A DNA stretch of 64,000 bases from an uncultured bacterium (GCA_947073545.1 CAMTMP010000002.1:62001-126000), one strand, 5' to 3'. Positions 1 to 9,000 are shown, numbered from the stretch's first letter. Numbers and translations are program-made. The notes: a model not told the origin generated them from the letters alone.

Positions 1-444
1 TTGTATGCCAAGCAGGGTTTCCAGCGTTTTCTGCTTGCAGTTTGGCACATGCAGAAAGGCCTTGTAGGGGGAAATGCGTTTGTACAGGTCGATTCCTTCA
101 AAATTGTCAAAGTAATGCGGCAGCTTGTGCTGTTCGCATTTTTGCAGCAGGTAGGGCAGATCGAAATTGTTGCCGTTAAAGTGAATCAGATGGGTGAAGG
201 CGGCGGCAAAGTCGAAGAAAGCATCAAGCAATGATGCCTCTTCTGTGGGGTTATCGCAAAACCACTGTCGGATCTGCCAGTTTCCGTCCGCGTAAAAAGC
301 TGTTCCGATGAGATAGAGAGAGGAACTTTTCGCGGTAAATCCTGTGGTTTCAATATCTATAAACAAAAACTGATCCGGAGGGGCGATGCGCTCTAAGGGA
401 TAGTTGATTGTAAAAGATTCCAGGGTATGATTTTCTATTTGCAT
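1..444 (-). CDS. Ribonuclease H-like (YprB-type) 3'-5' exonuclease, partial
   Basis: The minus strand reads open from an ATG at 444 to the window edge, giving the first 148 residues; the C-terminus is missing. A GGAGGAA ribosome site lies just upstream of the ATG. The motif IDIETTG near residue 28 is the first acidic motif of DEDD exonucleases, and HFNGNNFDLPYL near residue 88 fits their second motif, as in YprB-like RNase H-fold proteins. The expected activity is metal-dependent 3'-5' nucleolysis; the substrate is unknown. The gene diverges from the rnf operon. The family assignment comes from the two motifs only, since the third acidic motif lies outside the window. Confidence 0.8.
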   Translation of the reverse strand, partial: MQIENHTLESFTINYPLERIAPPDQFLFIDIETTGFTAKSSSLYLIGTAFYADGNWQIRQWFCDNPTEEASLLDAFFDFAAAFTHLIHFNGNNFDLPYLLQKCEQHKLPHYFDNFEGIDLYKRISPYKAFLHVPNCKQKTLETLLGIQ

Positions 445-517
445 GAATTTCCTCCGCATAAAAGTCTGACATGTATCTGAGGATAGTTTAGCATATTTTT
501 TGAATTAGCAGTAGTTT

Positions 518-546
518 TTTTCGTCGAAAAATAGTATATTTATAAT
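518..546 (+). promoter_or_regulatory. Candidate promoter of the rnf operon
   Basis: A consensus -10 TATAAT at 541-546 sits about 60 bases before rnfC. The -35 region (TTTTCG at 518-523, 17-base spacer) is weak, so only the -10 is convincing. Confidence 0.4.
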
Positions 547-603
547 AGCGGTTCCACCGAATCTAAGGTGCGGACTGAATGTGAAAGGAGCAGGGTTACA
601 GGT

Positions 604-1920
604 ATGGCTAAATTATCATTTAACGGCGGCATACATCCCTACGACGGAAAGGATCTGTCAAAGGATAAGCCCATTAAGGCAGTACTGCCCAAGGGAGATC
701 TGGTTTACCCGTTGTCCCAGCATATCGGTGCGCCTGCAAAACCTATTGTGGAGAAGGGTGACAGGGTTTTGACGGGGCAGAAGATTGCGGAGGCGGGAGG
801 TTTTGTTTCCGCGCCTGTTTATGCCACGGTATCGGGCACGGTGAAAGCGATTGAGCCGAGACGTGTGGTCACGGGTGACAGCGTGATGAGCATCATCATC
901 GAAAATGACGGACTCTATGAGGAAGTGGAGTATCCGAAACGGAAACCGCTCGAGGAGATGACGAGAGAGGAGATTATCGAGTGTGTGAAGGAGGCGGGTA
1001 TCGTCGGCATGGGCGGTGCGGGTTTCCCCACGTTCATAAAACTTTCGCCCAAGGAGCCGGAGAAGATTGATTACGTGATCGCAAACTGCGCGGAGTGCGA
1101 ACCCTATCTGACATCCGATTACCGCAGGATGCTGGAAGAGCCGGAGAAACTGGTGGGAGGCTTAAAGGTTTCTTTGAAGCTGTTTGAGAATGCAAGAGGT
1201 ATTCTGGCGGTGGAGGACAACAAGCCGGATTGTATAGAACTTTTGAAAAACCTGACAAAAGACGAGCCGCGTATCAGTGTGAAGGCGCTGAAAACCAAGT
1301 ATCCGCAGGGCGCGGAGCGGCAGATTATTTATGCGGCCACGGGAAGAGCCATCAATTCTTCGATGCTTCCCGCAGATGCGGGCTGTGTGGTAAACAATGT
1401 AGATACGGTGGTGGCGATCTATCATGCGGTGGTGGAAGGGAAACCACTGATGAACCGTATCGTTACGGTGACCGGTGACGCTATTGCAGACCCGCGTAAC
1501 TTTATCGTGCGGATTGGCACGAATTATCATGAACTTGTGGAGGAGGCGGGCGGATTTAAGCAGGAGCCTGTAAAAATTGTATCCGGCGGCCCGATGATGG
1601 GATTTGCCCTCTTTGGACTGGATGTGCCAACGACCAAGACGGCCTCCGCGCTTCTTTGTCTCACGGAGGATGAAGTGTCACGCATGGAGCCTTCCGCCTG
1701 TATCAACTGCGGCCGCTGCGTGGAGGTCTGTCCGGGACGCGTAGTTCCAAGGCTCTTGGCGGACTATGCGGAACACTATGATGAGGAGGCGTTTTTGTCC
1801 CACGAAGGCATGGAGTGCTGTGAGTGCGGCTGCTGCAGCTTCGTGTGTCCGGCGAAGAGACCGCTTACGCAGACTATCAAATCCATGCGTAAGATGCAGC
1901 TTGCAAAGAAGAAGAAATAG
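604..1920 (+). CDS. rnfC: Rnf complex subunit RnfC (NADH/Fe-S subunit)
   Basis: This 438-residue protein is the peripheral NAD(H)-binding, FMN- and Fe-S-bearing subunit of the Rnf ferredoxin:NAD+ oxidoreductase. The glycine-rich GMGGAGFPT stretch (about residues 134-142) and NCAECEPY match the NuoF-like fold. Two C-terminal 4Fe-4S motifs are visible: CINCGRCVEVCP near residue 367 and CCECGCCSFVCP near 403. The ATG at 604 is preferred to an upstream in-frame codon at 568 because AAAGGAG lies before it and the protein then begins at the usual RnfC N-terminus. It is the first gene of rnfCDGEAB. Confidence 0.96.
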   Translation: MAKLSFNGGIHPYDGKDLSKDKPIKAVLPKGDLVYPLSQHIGAPAKPIVEKGDRVLTGQKIAEAGGFVSAPVYATVSGTVKAIEPRRVVTGDSVMSIIIENDGLYEEVEYPKRKPLEEMTREEIIECVKEAGIVGMGGAGFPTFIKLSPKEPEKIDYVIANCAECEPYLTSDYRRMLEEPEKLVGGLKVSLKLFENARGILAVEDNKPDCIELLKNLTKDEPRISVKALKTKYPQGAERQIIYAATGRAINSSMLPADAGCVVNNVDTVVAIYHAVVEGKPLMNRIVTVTGDAIADPRNFIVRIGTNYHELVEEAGGFKQEPVKIVSGGPMMGFALFGLDVPTTKTASALLCLTEDEVSRMEPSACINCGRCVEVCPGRVVPRLLADYAEHYDEEAFLSHEGMECCECGCCSFVCPAKRPLTQTIKSMRKMQLAKKKK

Positions 1921-2003
1921 CGGAAATAAGAATATATACAAAATGGAAATAGAATCTTTTTCGGAACTGAAAAGTTCCGAAGAAAGGAGCATAGACTGAA
2001 GAA

Positions 2004-2936
2004 ATGAGTGAATTAATGAAAGTGTCGTCCAACCCTCATGTCAGATCGAAGTCCACCACAAGCAGTATCATGCTGACTGTGGCGATCGCCCTTCTTCCGG
2101 CGGCTGGATTTGGCATTTATAACTTCGGGCCAAAGGCTCTGCTGCTGATTCTGGTAACGGTGGCATCCACGGTGGCGACGGAGTTTGTGTTTGAGAAGAT
2201 ATGCAGGAAAAAAATAACCATTGGAGACTATTCCGCGGTGGTGACGGGACTGCTTCTGGCTTTGAATCTGCCTGTGTCCGCGCCGTGGTGGATCGGCGCA
2301 GTGGGCGGTGTGTTCGCCATTCTGGTGGTGAAGATGCTCTTTGGCGGTCTGGGACAGAACTTTATGAACCCGGCTCTCGGCGCGCGGTGTTTTCTGCTGA
2401 TTTCCTTTACGTCCATCATGACAAATTTTGACTGCGACGCGTATACGGGGGCGACGCCCCTTGCCGCTTTAAAGAGCGGAGAGTCCGTTAATATTCTGGA
2501 TATGGTGATCGGCCGCACGGCGGGTACCATCGGCGAGACGTCCATGATAGCCATTGTGGTCGGGGCCTGTATTCTGATTTTATTTGGAATCATCGATCTT
2601 CGGATACCTGGTACATATATTGTGACGCTGGCAGTCTTTGTGGCGCTGTTCGGCGGCAGAGGATTTGACTGGCCATACATATCCGCCCATCTTTCCGGCG
2701 GCGGTCTGATGCTCGGCGCGTTCTTTATGGCGACGGACTATGTGACAAGGCCGATTACGAAACGGGGACAGTATGTGTTCGGCTTTTTGCTGGGTGTACT
2801 GACAGGTATTTTCCGTATTTTCGGGCCCTCCGCAGAGGGAGTGTCTTACGCGATCATTATCGGCAACCTCCTGGTGCCGCTGATTGAGAAGGTCACTCTT
2901 CCGAAAGCATTTGGTAAAGGAGGAGAGAAGGCATGA
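2004..2936 (+). CDS. rnfD: Rnf complex subunit RnfD
   Basis: A 310-residue multi-pass membrane protein of the NqrB/RnfD family, part of the ion-translocating core. The segment YTGATPLAALKSGE near residue 146 holds the Thr expected to carry FMN in phosphoester linkage, which an ApbE enzyme attaches. Hydrophobic helices run through most of the sequence (for example residues 22-45, 65-110 and 180-215). AAAGGAG lies 15 bases before the ATG. The stop codon overlaps the rnfG start (ATGA, 2933-2936), indicating translational coupling. Confidence 0.96.
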   Translation: MSELMKVSSNPHVRSKSTTSSIMLTVAIALLPAAGFGIYNFGPKALLLILVTVASTVATEFVFEKICRKKITIGDYSAVVTGLLLALNLPVSAPWWIGAVGGVFAILVVKMLFGGLGQNFMNPALGARCFLLISFTSIMTNFDCDAYTGATPLAALKSGESVNILDMVIGRTAGTIGETSMIAIVVGACILILFGIIDLRIPGTYIVTLAVFVALFGGRGFDWPYISAHLSGGGLMLGAFFMATDYVTRPITKRGQYVFGFLLGVLTGIFRIFGPSAEGVSYAIIIGNLLVPLIEKVTLPKAFGKGGEKA

Positions 2937-3541
2937 AAGAGATGATGAAAAATACGGGGATTCTGCTGGCGATCACACTGATTGCAGGCCTCCTTCTCGG
3001 ACTGGTTTATCAGGTGACGAAGAACCCCATTGCCGAACAGGAGGCGCTGGCAAAACAGAAGGCGTGTCAGGAAGTGTTTGCGGACGCGGCTTCCTTTGGC
3101 ATGATAGGCGTAGAAGCTGTGGCAGATGTGGGTTGGAGTGAAGCGGGGTATGCACAGGAGAGCATTGATGAGGTGATGGAGGCGAAGGACGCTTCCGGTG
3201 AACTGCTTGGCTATGTGATCACGGTGACGACGAAGGAAGGCTATGGCGGCGATATCCAGTTTTCGATTGGCGTGCGTCTGGACGGGACGGTAAACGGTAT
3301 GTCGATGCTTTCCATTTCGGAGACGGCGGGGCTTGGCATGCGTGCCGAAGAAGTGCTGAAACCGCAGTTTGCGGGAAAGAACGTGGAAAAATTTGCGTAC
3401 AGCAAGAGCGGTGCGGCAGCGGACAATGAAATTGACGCCATTTCCGGCGCAACCATAACAACAAACGCGGTGACCAACGGAGTCAATGCGGGATTATACT
3501 ATTTCCAGACGGTATTGGGAGGAGGTAGTGCAAATGAATAG
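2933..3541 (+). CDS. rnfG: Rnf complex subunit RnfG
   Basis: A 202-residue protein with one N-terminal membrane anchor (residues 8-27) followed by an extracytoplasmic FMN-binding domain. The flavinylation motif SGATITT is present near residue 168; its Thr is the expected FMN attachment site. Length and architecture match RnfG/NqrC. It overlaps rnfD by four bases and rnfE by eight bases, consistent with one tightly coupled operon. An ApbE flavin transferase is encoded at 18914-19963. Confidence 0.96.
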   Translation: MKEMMKNTGILLAITLIAGLLLGLVYQVTKNPIAEQEALAKQKACQEVFADAASFGMIGVEAVADVGWSEAGYAQESIDEVMEAKDASGELLGYVITVTTKEGYGGDIQFSIGVRLDGTVNGMSMLSISETAGLGMRAEEVLKPQFAGKNVEKFAYSKSGAAADNEIDAISGATITTNAVTNGVNAGLYYFQTVLGGGSANE

Positions 3542-4265
3542 TGCAAAGGAACGTCTTGTAAACGGTATTGTAAAGGAGAATCCCACCTTTGTCCTGATGC
3601 TGGGTATGTGTCCCACGCTTGCGGTGACAACTTCGGCGGTCAACGGTCTGGGCATGGGGCTGACAACGATGGTGGTGCTTGCACTGAGCAACGTTTTCAT
3701 CTCCCTTTTGCGGAATATCATACCTGATAAGGTAAGGATTCCGGCGTTTATTGTCATTATCGCCTCTTTTGTGACGATGGTAGAGCTGCTTTTGCAGGGG
3801 TTTATTCCCTTCCTCTACGACGCGCTCGGCATTTACATTCCGCTGATTGTGGTAAACTGTATTATCCTCGGGCGCGCGGAGGCGTATGCTTACAAAAATC
3901 CTGTGATTCCGTCGCTGTTTGACGGCATCGGTATGGGACTCGGATTTTCCGTGGCGCTGACCTGCATCGGTGCGGTGAGAGAGCTTCTCGGAGCGGGAGA
4001 GATCTTCGGCTTTCATGTGATGCCGGAAAGCTTCGTGCCGGTGAGCATCTTTATCATGGCGCCGGGTGCATTTTTCGTGCTGGCACTTTTGACGGCGGTT
4101 CAGAATAAGGTGAAGATCGCCGGAGAGCGGAAAGGAAAAGATATGTCAAAGATTCAGTCCGGCTGCGGAAGCGACTGCATGAACTGTGCGGATACGGGCT
4201 GTGCCAAGCGTCTGATCGACGATAAAAAAGAAACAGCGGGAGAGGAGGTAAAGAAGAATGATTAA
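3534..4265 (+). CDS. rnfE: Rnf complex subunit RnfE with Cys-rich C-terminal tail
   Basis: A 243-residue multi-pass membrane protein of the RnfE/NqrD family (core about residues 1-200), part of the Rnf core. The ATG at 3534 follows GGAGG at 3520-3524 and overlaps the end of rnfG. The last 40 or so residues (nt 4141-4262) form a hydrophilic tail containing CGSDCMNCADTGC; four Cys lie within 14 residues. I do not know this tail as part of classical RnfE; it could bind Fe-S or zinc, which is inference. It overlaps rnfA by eight bases. Confidence 0.95.
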   Translation: MNSAKERLVNGIVKENPTFVLMLGMCPTLAVTTSAVNGLGMGLTTMVVLALSNVFISLLRNIIPDKVRIPAFIVIIASFVTMVELLLQGFIPFLYDALGIYIPLIVVNCIILGRAEAYAYKNPVIPSLFDGIGMGLGFSVALTCIGAVRELLGAGEIFGFHVMPESFVPVSIFIMAPGAFFVLALLTAVQNKVKIAGERKGKDMSKIQSGCGSDCMNCADTGCAKRLIDDKKETAGEEVKKND

Positions 4266-4836
4266 AGAATTATTGGTAATTTTGATTGCATCCTCTCTGG
4301 TCAATAATGTGGTTTTAAGCCAGTTTCTGGGGCTGTGTCCCTTCCTTGGCGTGTCCAAGAAGACAGAGACGGCAACGGGCATGGGCGTGGCGGTTATCTT
4401 TGTCATCACGTTAGCCTCGGCGGTGGCGGGAGCGATCTATCAGTTTATCCTGCTTCCTTTCGATATCGCCTATTTGCAGACCATTGTGTTTATTCTGGTT
4501 ATAGCGGCGCTGGTGCAGTTTGTGGAAATGTTTTTAAAGAAATTTATTCCGGGGCTGTATCAGTCGCTTGGCGTGTACCTGCCTTTGATCACGACCAACT
4601 GCGCGGTGCTCGGTGTGGCTCTTACCAACGTGCAGAAGAACTATGGGATACTGACTGGCGTAGTTAACGGATTTGCGACGGCGGCAGGATTCACCATTTC
4701 CATTATTATTCTGGCGGGAATCCGGGAGAAGATGGCTTACAATGATATACCGGAATCTTTTCAGGGGATGCCGATTGTGCTGGTGACGGCGGGACTGATG
4801 GCGATTGCGTTCTGCGGATTTTCCGGATTACTCTAA
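4258..4836 (+). CDS. rnfA: Rnf complex subunit RnfA
   Basis: A 192-residue, six-helix membrane protein of the RnfA/NqrE family. The N-terminal NNVVLSQFLGLCPFLG segment (about residues 18-33) and TTNCAVLGV (about 116-124) carry the Cys residues that in this family help hold the intramembrane 2Fe-2S cluster shared with RnfE. The start is translationally coupled to rnfE (overlap of eight bases) and the stop lies 13 bases before the rnfB ATG. Confidence 0.96.
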   Translation: MIKELLVILIASSLVNNVVLSQFLGLCPFLGVSKKTETATGMGVAVIFVITLASAVAGAIYQFILLPFDIAYLQTIVFILVIAALVQFVEMFLKKFIPGLYQSLGVYLPLITTNCAVLGVALTNVQKNYGILTGVVNGFATAAGFTISIIILAGIREKMAYNDIPESFQGMPIVLVTAGLMAIAFCGFSGLL

Positions 4837-4849
4837 GGGGGTCGAAGGT

Positions 4850-5641
4850 ATGGACATAGCGGGAATTTTGATGGCTACGGGGATCGTGGGAGCGGTGGGC
4901 CTGTTTGTGGGTCTGTTCCTTGGCGTGGCCGGTATCAAGTTTAAGGTAGATGTGGATGAGAGGGAGGAGGCCATTTTAGGCGTGCTTCCCGGCAATAACT
5001 GCGGTGGCTGCGGCTATGCGGGCTGTTCCGGTCTGGCGGCCGCCATTGTGAAGGGGGAGGCGCCGACAAACGCCTGCCCTGTGGGCGGCGAAAAGGTAGG
5101 CGCGCAGGTGTCGCAGATCATGGGCGTGGAGGCAGGTGAGAGCGTGCGCATGACGGCCTTTGTAAAATGCCGCGGCGATAAGGAGCGCACACGTGTGGAT
5201 TACGATTACACGGGTATCGAGGACTGCGCTATGGTGGCTTTCGTGCCAAACGGCGGGCCGAAATCCTGTAATGACGGGTGTCTCGGGTTCGGAAGCTGTG
5301 TGAAAGCGTGTCCCTTTGACGCCATTCATGTGGTAAACGGTGTGGCTGTGGTAGACAAGGAAGCATGTAAGGCATGTGGCAAGTGTGTGGCTGCCTGCCC
5401 GAAGCATCTGATCGAGCTGATTCCCTATGACGCGAAGCATGTGGTGGCCTGCAGTTCCAAGGAGAAGGGGCCTGTGACCATGAAAGCCTGTGACGTAGGC
5501 TGTATCGCATGCCAGCTTTGTAAGAGGAACTGTCCGGCGGACGCGATCGTGATTGAGGATTTCCATGCGATTATCGATCAGGAGAAATGTACCGGATGTG
5601 GGATATGTAAGGAGAAGTGTCCGAAGAAAGTAATTGTATAA
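4850..5641 (+). CDS. rnfB: Rnf complex subunit RnfB (polyferredoxin)
   Basis: A 263-residue protein that accepts electrons from ferredoxin. An N-terminal membrane helix (about residues 4-26) is followed by the CNGG-type cluster motif NNCGGCGYAGCSG near residue 46 and then several CxxCxxCxxxCP ferredoxin motifs, including CKACGKCVAACP, CIACQLCKRNCP and CTGCGICKEKCP. The ATG at 4850 follows an AAGGGGG stretch; an upstream in-frame codon at 4805 would run back into rnfA and lacks a ribosome site. It closes the rnf operon; the inverted-repeat element at 5645 follows immediately. Confidence 0.96.
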   Translation: MDIAGILMATGIVGAVGLFVGLFLGVAGIKFKVDVDEREEAILGVLPGNNCGGCGYAGCSGLAAAIVKGEAPTNACPVGGEKVGAQVSQIMGVEAGESVRMTAFVKCRGDKERTRVDYDYTGIEDCAMVAFVPNGGPKSCNDGCLGFGSCVKACPFDAIHVVNGVAVVDKEACKACGKCVAACPKHLIELIPYDAKHVVACSSKEKGPVTMKACDVGCIACQLCKRNCPADAIVIEDFHAIIDQEKCTGCGICKEKCPKKVIV

Positions 5642-5644
5642 AAA

Positions 5645-5741
5645 CGCGAAAAGTACTTCTAAAGCTCAGCAGCAAAGGCTGCTTCGCCAAGAAGTACTAA
5701 GTTTCGCGTAGGAGAATGCCCCGAGTGCGGGCATTCTCCGC
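5645..5741 (+). repeat. Nested inverted-repeat element, copy 1
   Basis: Outer arms CGCGAAA (5645-5651) and TTTCGCG (5702-5708) enclose AGTACTTCT (5652-5660) paired with AGAAGTACT (5690-5698), which encloses an inner hairpin GCAGC-AAAG-GCTGC (5669-5682). A second hairpin follows, GGAGAATGCC (5711-5720) with GGCATTCTCC (5730-5739). A second copy with the same invariant blocks lies at 9003-9117. It sits between rnfB and the kinase gene and lacks a U-run, so it is not an ordinary terminator. Confidence 0.85.
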
Positions 5742-5771
5742 ATGGAATTAAAAAACAGGGAGAACGGTAAC

Positions 5772-7079
5772 ATGGAAGGACAGTTGAAGAGCGGAACGGT
5801 TCTCACTTCCGAGAGCGGAAGCCGGTATACGGTGAAACAACTGCTTGGGGCCGGCGGGCAGGGGGAAGTGTATTCGGTGGAGTCCGAAAATAAGCTGCAT
5901 GCTTTGAAATGGTATTATAAAAATACCGCCACCAAAACCCAGAAGGATATTCTGGATAATCTCATTCAGAGCGGTCCGCCGGATGCGTCTTTCCTGTGGC
6001 CGCAGGATATGATTTTCAGGGCATACGGGGAATCCTTCGGATATGTTATGCCGCTTCGACCGAAGAATTACAGAAGCATTGTGGATATGATGAAAAGAAA
6101 GGCGGAGCCTTCCTTTTACTGTCTGTGCAGGGCCGCTTACCACCTGACCAGAGGATACCGCGCGCTGCACGCAAAGGGTTACAGCTATCGCGATATTTCC
6201 TTCGGCAATGTCTTTTTTGATCCCGACACGGGTGATGTGCTGATCTGCGATAACGATAACGTTTCTTATAACGGGGCGAAAACCGGTGTGTACGGCACGC
6301 CCCGGTTTATGGCGCCTGAGATTGTGACGGGAAAAGAGAAGCCTTCACGGAACACGGATCTCTTTTCCCTCGCGGTGCTGCTCTTTTACATGTTTATGTT
6401 AAACCACCCTTTAGAGGGCAGGAGAGAGGCACGGATCAAATGCATGGATATTCATGCCATGAATATGCTGTACGGGACTGATCCGCTGTTTATCTTTGAC
6501 CCGGACAACAAGGAAAACAGACCGCTTGCCGGGTATCAGGACAATGCCCTGATTTTTTGGAATCTGTATCCGCAGCAGCTTCGGGATCTGTTTACCACAT
6601 CATTCACCGTGGGCCTTGGACAGCCTAACCGACGGATTACCGAGGGGAAATGGATGGAGGTCTTTGCAAACCTCATGTCCGGCATTATGCTCTGTCAAAA
6701 CTGCGGCTGCGAGGTCTTTTATGATGCGCAGAAGGAAGAAAACGGTGTCGCGCATACGTGCTGGGGCTGTCAGAAGGCAGTGGCCGTTCCGCCTAAAATT
6801 GTGATCGGCAAAAGCGCCGTACTGCTGATGTCCAACACAAAATTGTATAAACACCATATCGAGGGAAATTATGATATGGAGACGAAGGTGGGTGAGGTGG
6901 TGCCAAATCCCAACAACCCGAAACTGTGGGGGATAAAAAATTTGTCCGGAGATAACTGGACATACATCAAGGCGGACGGCACGCAAGTTCTTGTACCGCA
7001 GGGACGTTCGGCGGCGATTGTCAGGGATTCGAAAATCGACTTCGGACAATTGACGGGAGAATTTCATGGAGGAGCATGA
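5772..7079 (+). CDS. Divergent Ser/Thr protein kinase with C-terminal zinc ribbon (YegI/TerY-P type)
   Basis: A 435-residue protein with a Hanks-type kinase fold. The glycine loop LLGAGGQGEV spans about residues 24-33 and the ATP-binding Lys is in ALKWYY near 46. The catalytic loop reads YRDISFGN (D141, N146) and the metal site is D160-N-D162 instead of DFG. A zinc-ribbon-like CQNCGC...CWGC follows at about residues 308-338, then a C-terminal region of about 95 residues I cannot assign. There is no membrane segment. The ATG at 5772 has AGGGAG upstream; the ATG at 5742 abuts a hairpin and has none. Its stop overlaps the next gene. The neighbouring VWA and PP2C genes match YegI/YegL/YegK and TerY-P triads. 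Confidence 0.88.
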   Translation: MEGQLKSGTVLTSESGSRYTVKQLLGAGGQGEVYSVESENKLHALKWYYKNTATKTQKDILDNLIQSGPPDASFLWPQDMIFRAYGESFGYVMPLRPKNYRSIVDMMKRKAEPSFYCLCRAAYHLTRGYRALHAKGYSYRDISFGNVFFDPDTGDVLICDNDNVSYNGAKTGVYGTPRFMAPEIVTGKEKPSRNTDLFSLAVLLFYMFMLNHPLEGRREARIKCMDIHAMNMLYGTDPLFIFDPDNKENRPLAGYQDNALIFWNLYPQQLRDLFTTSFTVGLGQPNRRITEGKWMEVFANLMSGIMLCQNCGCEVFYDAQKEENGVAHTCWGCQKAVAVPPKIVIGKSAVLLMSNTKLYKHHIEGNYDMETKVGEVVPNPNNPKLWGIKNLSGDNWTYIKADGTQVLVPQGRSAAIVRDSKIDFGQLTGEFHGGA

Positions 7080-8269
7080 CGACGGGTATGGAAGACGATA
7101 AGGTTTTGGCGGGCTTGGTGCAGGATTATCCCGACGCACTTTCCGACAGAAAAAGGCTGCAGGCGCTTCTTATGGATTTGTTTCCGCAGGACAGGCGAAA
7201 AAGGAACCTATTGCTGATTGCATATGACGACGGCATTGTGGGTGAACTTCGAGGCCTTGCGCAGATAGACAAAATGACGCTGCACCGGTTTGTCCGATCC
7301 GTTGAGCTGGGGTATGATATCAGGACGAAAAGCGCTGAGGCCGCTGTTATGGCTTGGGTAAGGGCGTTTGGGCTGTCCATGGAAGAGAAAGAGGAACAAA
7401 AGGAGGAAACCGATCGATCTGTCGGCGGACAGGAATCGTTTCCGTTCGTGAAAAAAGAGTGGGAGCCATGTGAGAGCGACAGTCTGTATGAATATGAGGA
7501 AACCGCAAGAGGGCTTCGGATTCTGAAATATGCTGATTTCGATGAGCCTGTTGTGGTGATTCCCAATATCATAGAAGGGAAAAAGGTAATCGCGGTCGGC
7601 AATTATGCCTTTAAGGGCTGTGTCGGCATCCAGAAGGTCATTGTTTCCGAGGGAATTGAGATTCTGGGAAACGGCGTATTTTTAAACTGCCGGGGCTTAC
7701 AGGAAGTATCTCTTCCCACATCGCTGCGGGGGATTGGCAGCACGGATACAACAGGCTGTCCCAAGATTTTAGGCAGCGAAATCAAATATGAAGGCGCTTT
7801 TGAGTACAGCGGGCTTAAGTCCGTTACAGTGCCGGACAGTGTAAAATATATCGGAGAAAACAGCTTTGCCGGTTGTGGCCAATTGAAACGAGCGGTGCTG
7901 CCGGACAAGCTGAGGGAAATAAAAAAGAATACATTCCGCTGGTGTAAAAGCCTGTGGGAAGTGACATTTCCGAGGGAGCTGAACGCAGTCCGGATATCAG
8001 CTTTTGAGGGCTGCAGCGTCTTGCGGACAGTGGATCTCCCGGAAGGGGTGGAAAGTATTGAAGAGGGCGCTTTTGCAGGCTGCAAAGGGCTGGAAAGCAT
8101 TTATATACCGGATTCCGTTACAGAAATCGGCGGCGGAAAGGGGACGGGCTTTTTAAAGACATTCGGGGAACCGGAGGAGCGGCATGAGAATTTTACGATT
8201 CGCTGTCACAGCGGGTCTTATGCGATGAAGTATGCCAGAACATGGCAGATCAGATGCGAGCGCGCGTAA
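7076..8269 (+). CDS. BspA-type leucine-rich-repeat protein with unknown N-terminal domain
   Basis: A 397-residue protein without signal peptide or membrane segment. Residues from about 140 on contain LRR_5/BspA-type repeats recognisable as AFxGCxxLxxVxLPxxVxxIxxxAF (for example NYAFKGCVGIQKVIV, FAGCGQLKRAVLP, FEGCSVLRTVDLP, FAGCKGLESIYIP). The first 105 residues form a charged, probably helical domain I do not recognise, followed by a Glu/Lys-rich linker. The start overlaps the kinase stop by four bases; an in-frame ATG at 7088 is an alternative. Being cytosolic and embedded in a kinase/VWA/PP2C operon, it may be a scaffold or substrate of the signalling module, which is inference. Confidence 0.85.
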   Translation: MTTGMEDDKVLAGLVQDYPDALSDRKRLQALLMDLFPQDRRKRNLLLIAYDDGIVGELRGLAQIDKMTLHRFVRSVELGYDIRTKSAEAAVMAWVRAFGLSMEEKEEQKEETDRSVGGQESFPFVKKEWEPCESDSLYEYEETARGLRILKYADFDEPVVVIPNIIEGKKVIAVGNYAFKGCVGIQKVIVSEGIEILGNGVFLNCRGLQEVSLPTSLRGIGSTDTTGCPKILGSEIKYEGAFEYSGLKSVTVPDSVKYIGENSFAGCGQLKRAVLPDKLREIKKNTFRWCKSLWEVTFPRELNAVRISAFEGCSVLRTVDLPEGVESIEEGAFAGCKGLESIYIPDSVTEIGGGKGTGFLKTFGEPEERHENFTIRCHSGSYAMKYARTWQIRCERA

Positions 8270-8286
8270 ATTAAGGAGGAGCGATT

Positions 8287-9000
8287 ATGGGAGAAATGAA
8301 AAGACCGGGAGGAGAGCTGGCGAGCAGGCCGCTGCATTTTTTTTGGATTGTGGACTGTTCCGGCTCCATGTACGGGGAGAAGATCGGCACGGTGAATCAT
8401 GCCATCCAGTCCACCATACCGGAGATGGTATCTGCCGCGGAAAATAATCCGAACGCGCAGTTGATGATCCGGACTCTGAAATTTTCTACCGGGGCTTCTT
8501 GGGTGACAAGCAATCCTGTCAAAGTGGAAGATTTTGCGTGGGACGATTTGGAGGCCGGAGGCGTGACGGATTTAGGAAAGGCATTTGAACTTCTGGCAGC
8601 GCAGCTTACGATTCCGCCAATGTCAGACAGGGCGCTTCCGCCCGTACTTGTTCTTTTGTCCGACGGACAGCCTACAGACGACTATAAAAAGGCGCTTTCG
8701 GAGTTAAAGAAACTGCCTTGGGGAAAGAAGGCGGTCAAGATCGCCATTTCCATCGGACAGGATGCGGACGACGCCGTTTTGGAAGAATTTGCGGGAAATA
8801 AGGAACTGGTGCTGCAGGCAAACAATGCGGCTGCGCTCACCAAAATGATTAAATGGGCGTCCACAGCCGCGTCACTGGTTTCCGCGCCTGCAAGCATTGC
8901 TGCGGATGCAGCGGGACAGGACGGGGACGCGCCGGTTATTGTGGACATGGGTGGCAGGCTGCCTGATCTGGATGATATTCAGGAAGGGGATGTCTGGTAG
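8287..9000 (+). CDS. VWA-domain protein, TerY/YegL-like
   Basis: A 237-residue soluble protein made almost entirely of one von Willebrand A domain. The metal-ion-dependent adhesion site is complete: DCSGS at residues 23-27, a TDLGK motif near residue 97 and a LSDGQPTDD motif near 125. AAGGAGG lies nine bases before the ATG. TerY/YegL proteins share this fold and partner a kinase and a PP2C phosphatase. The C-terminal zinc ribbon often fused to TerY is absent here, but a similar domain is encoded separately at 10088-10435. Confidence 0.9.
   Translation: MGEMKRPGGELASRPLHFFWIVDCSGSMYGEKIGTVNHAIQSTIPEMVSAAENNPNAQLMIRTLKFSTGASWVTSNPVKVEDFAWDDLEAGGVTDLGKAFELLAAQLTIPPMSDRALPPVLVLLSDGQPTDDYKKALSELKKLPWGKKAVKIAISIGQDADDAVLEEFAGNKELVLQANNAAALTKMIKWASTAASLVSAPASIAADAAGQDGDAPVIVDMGGRLPDLDDIQEGDVW

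Noticed and set aside
5742-5771. ATG at 5742 as the start of the kinase
   Set aside because: It abuts the second hairpin of the repeat element with no ribosome site, whereas ATG 5772 has AGGGAG at a normal distance.
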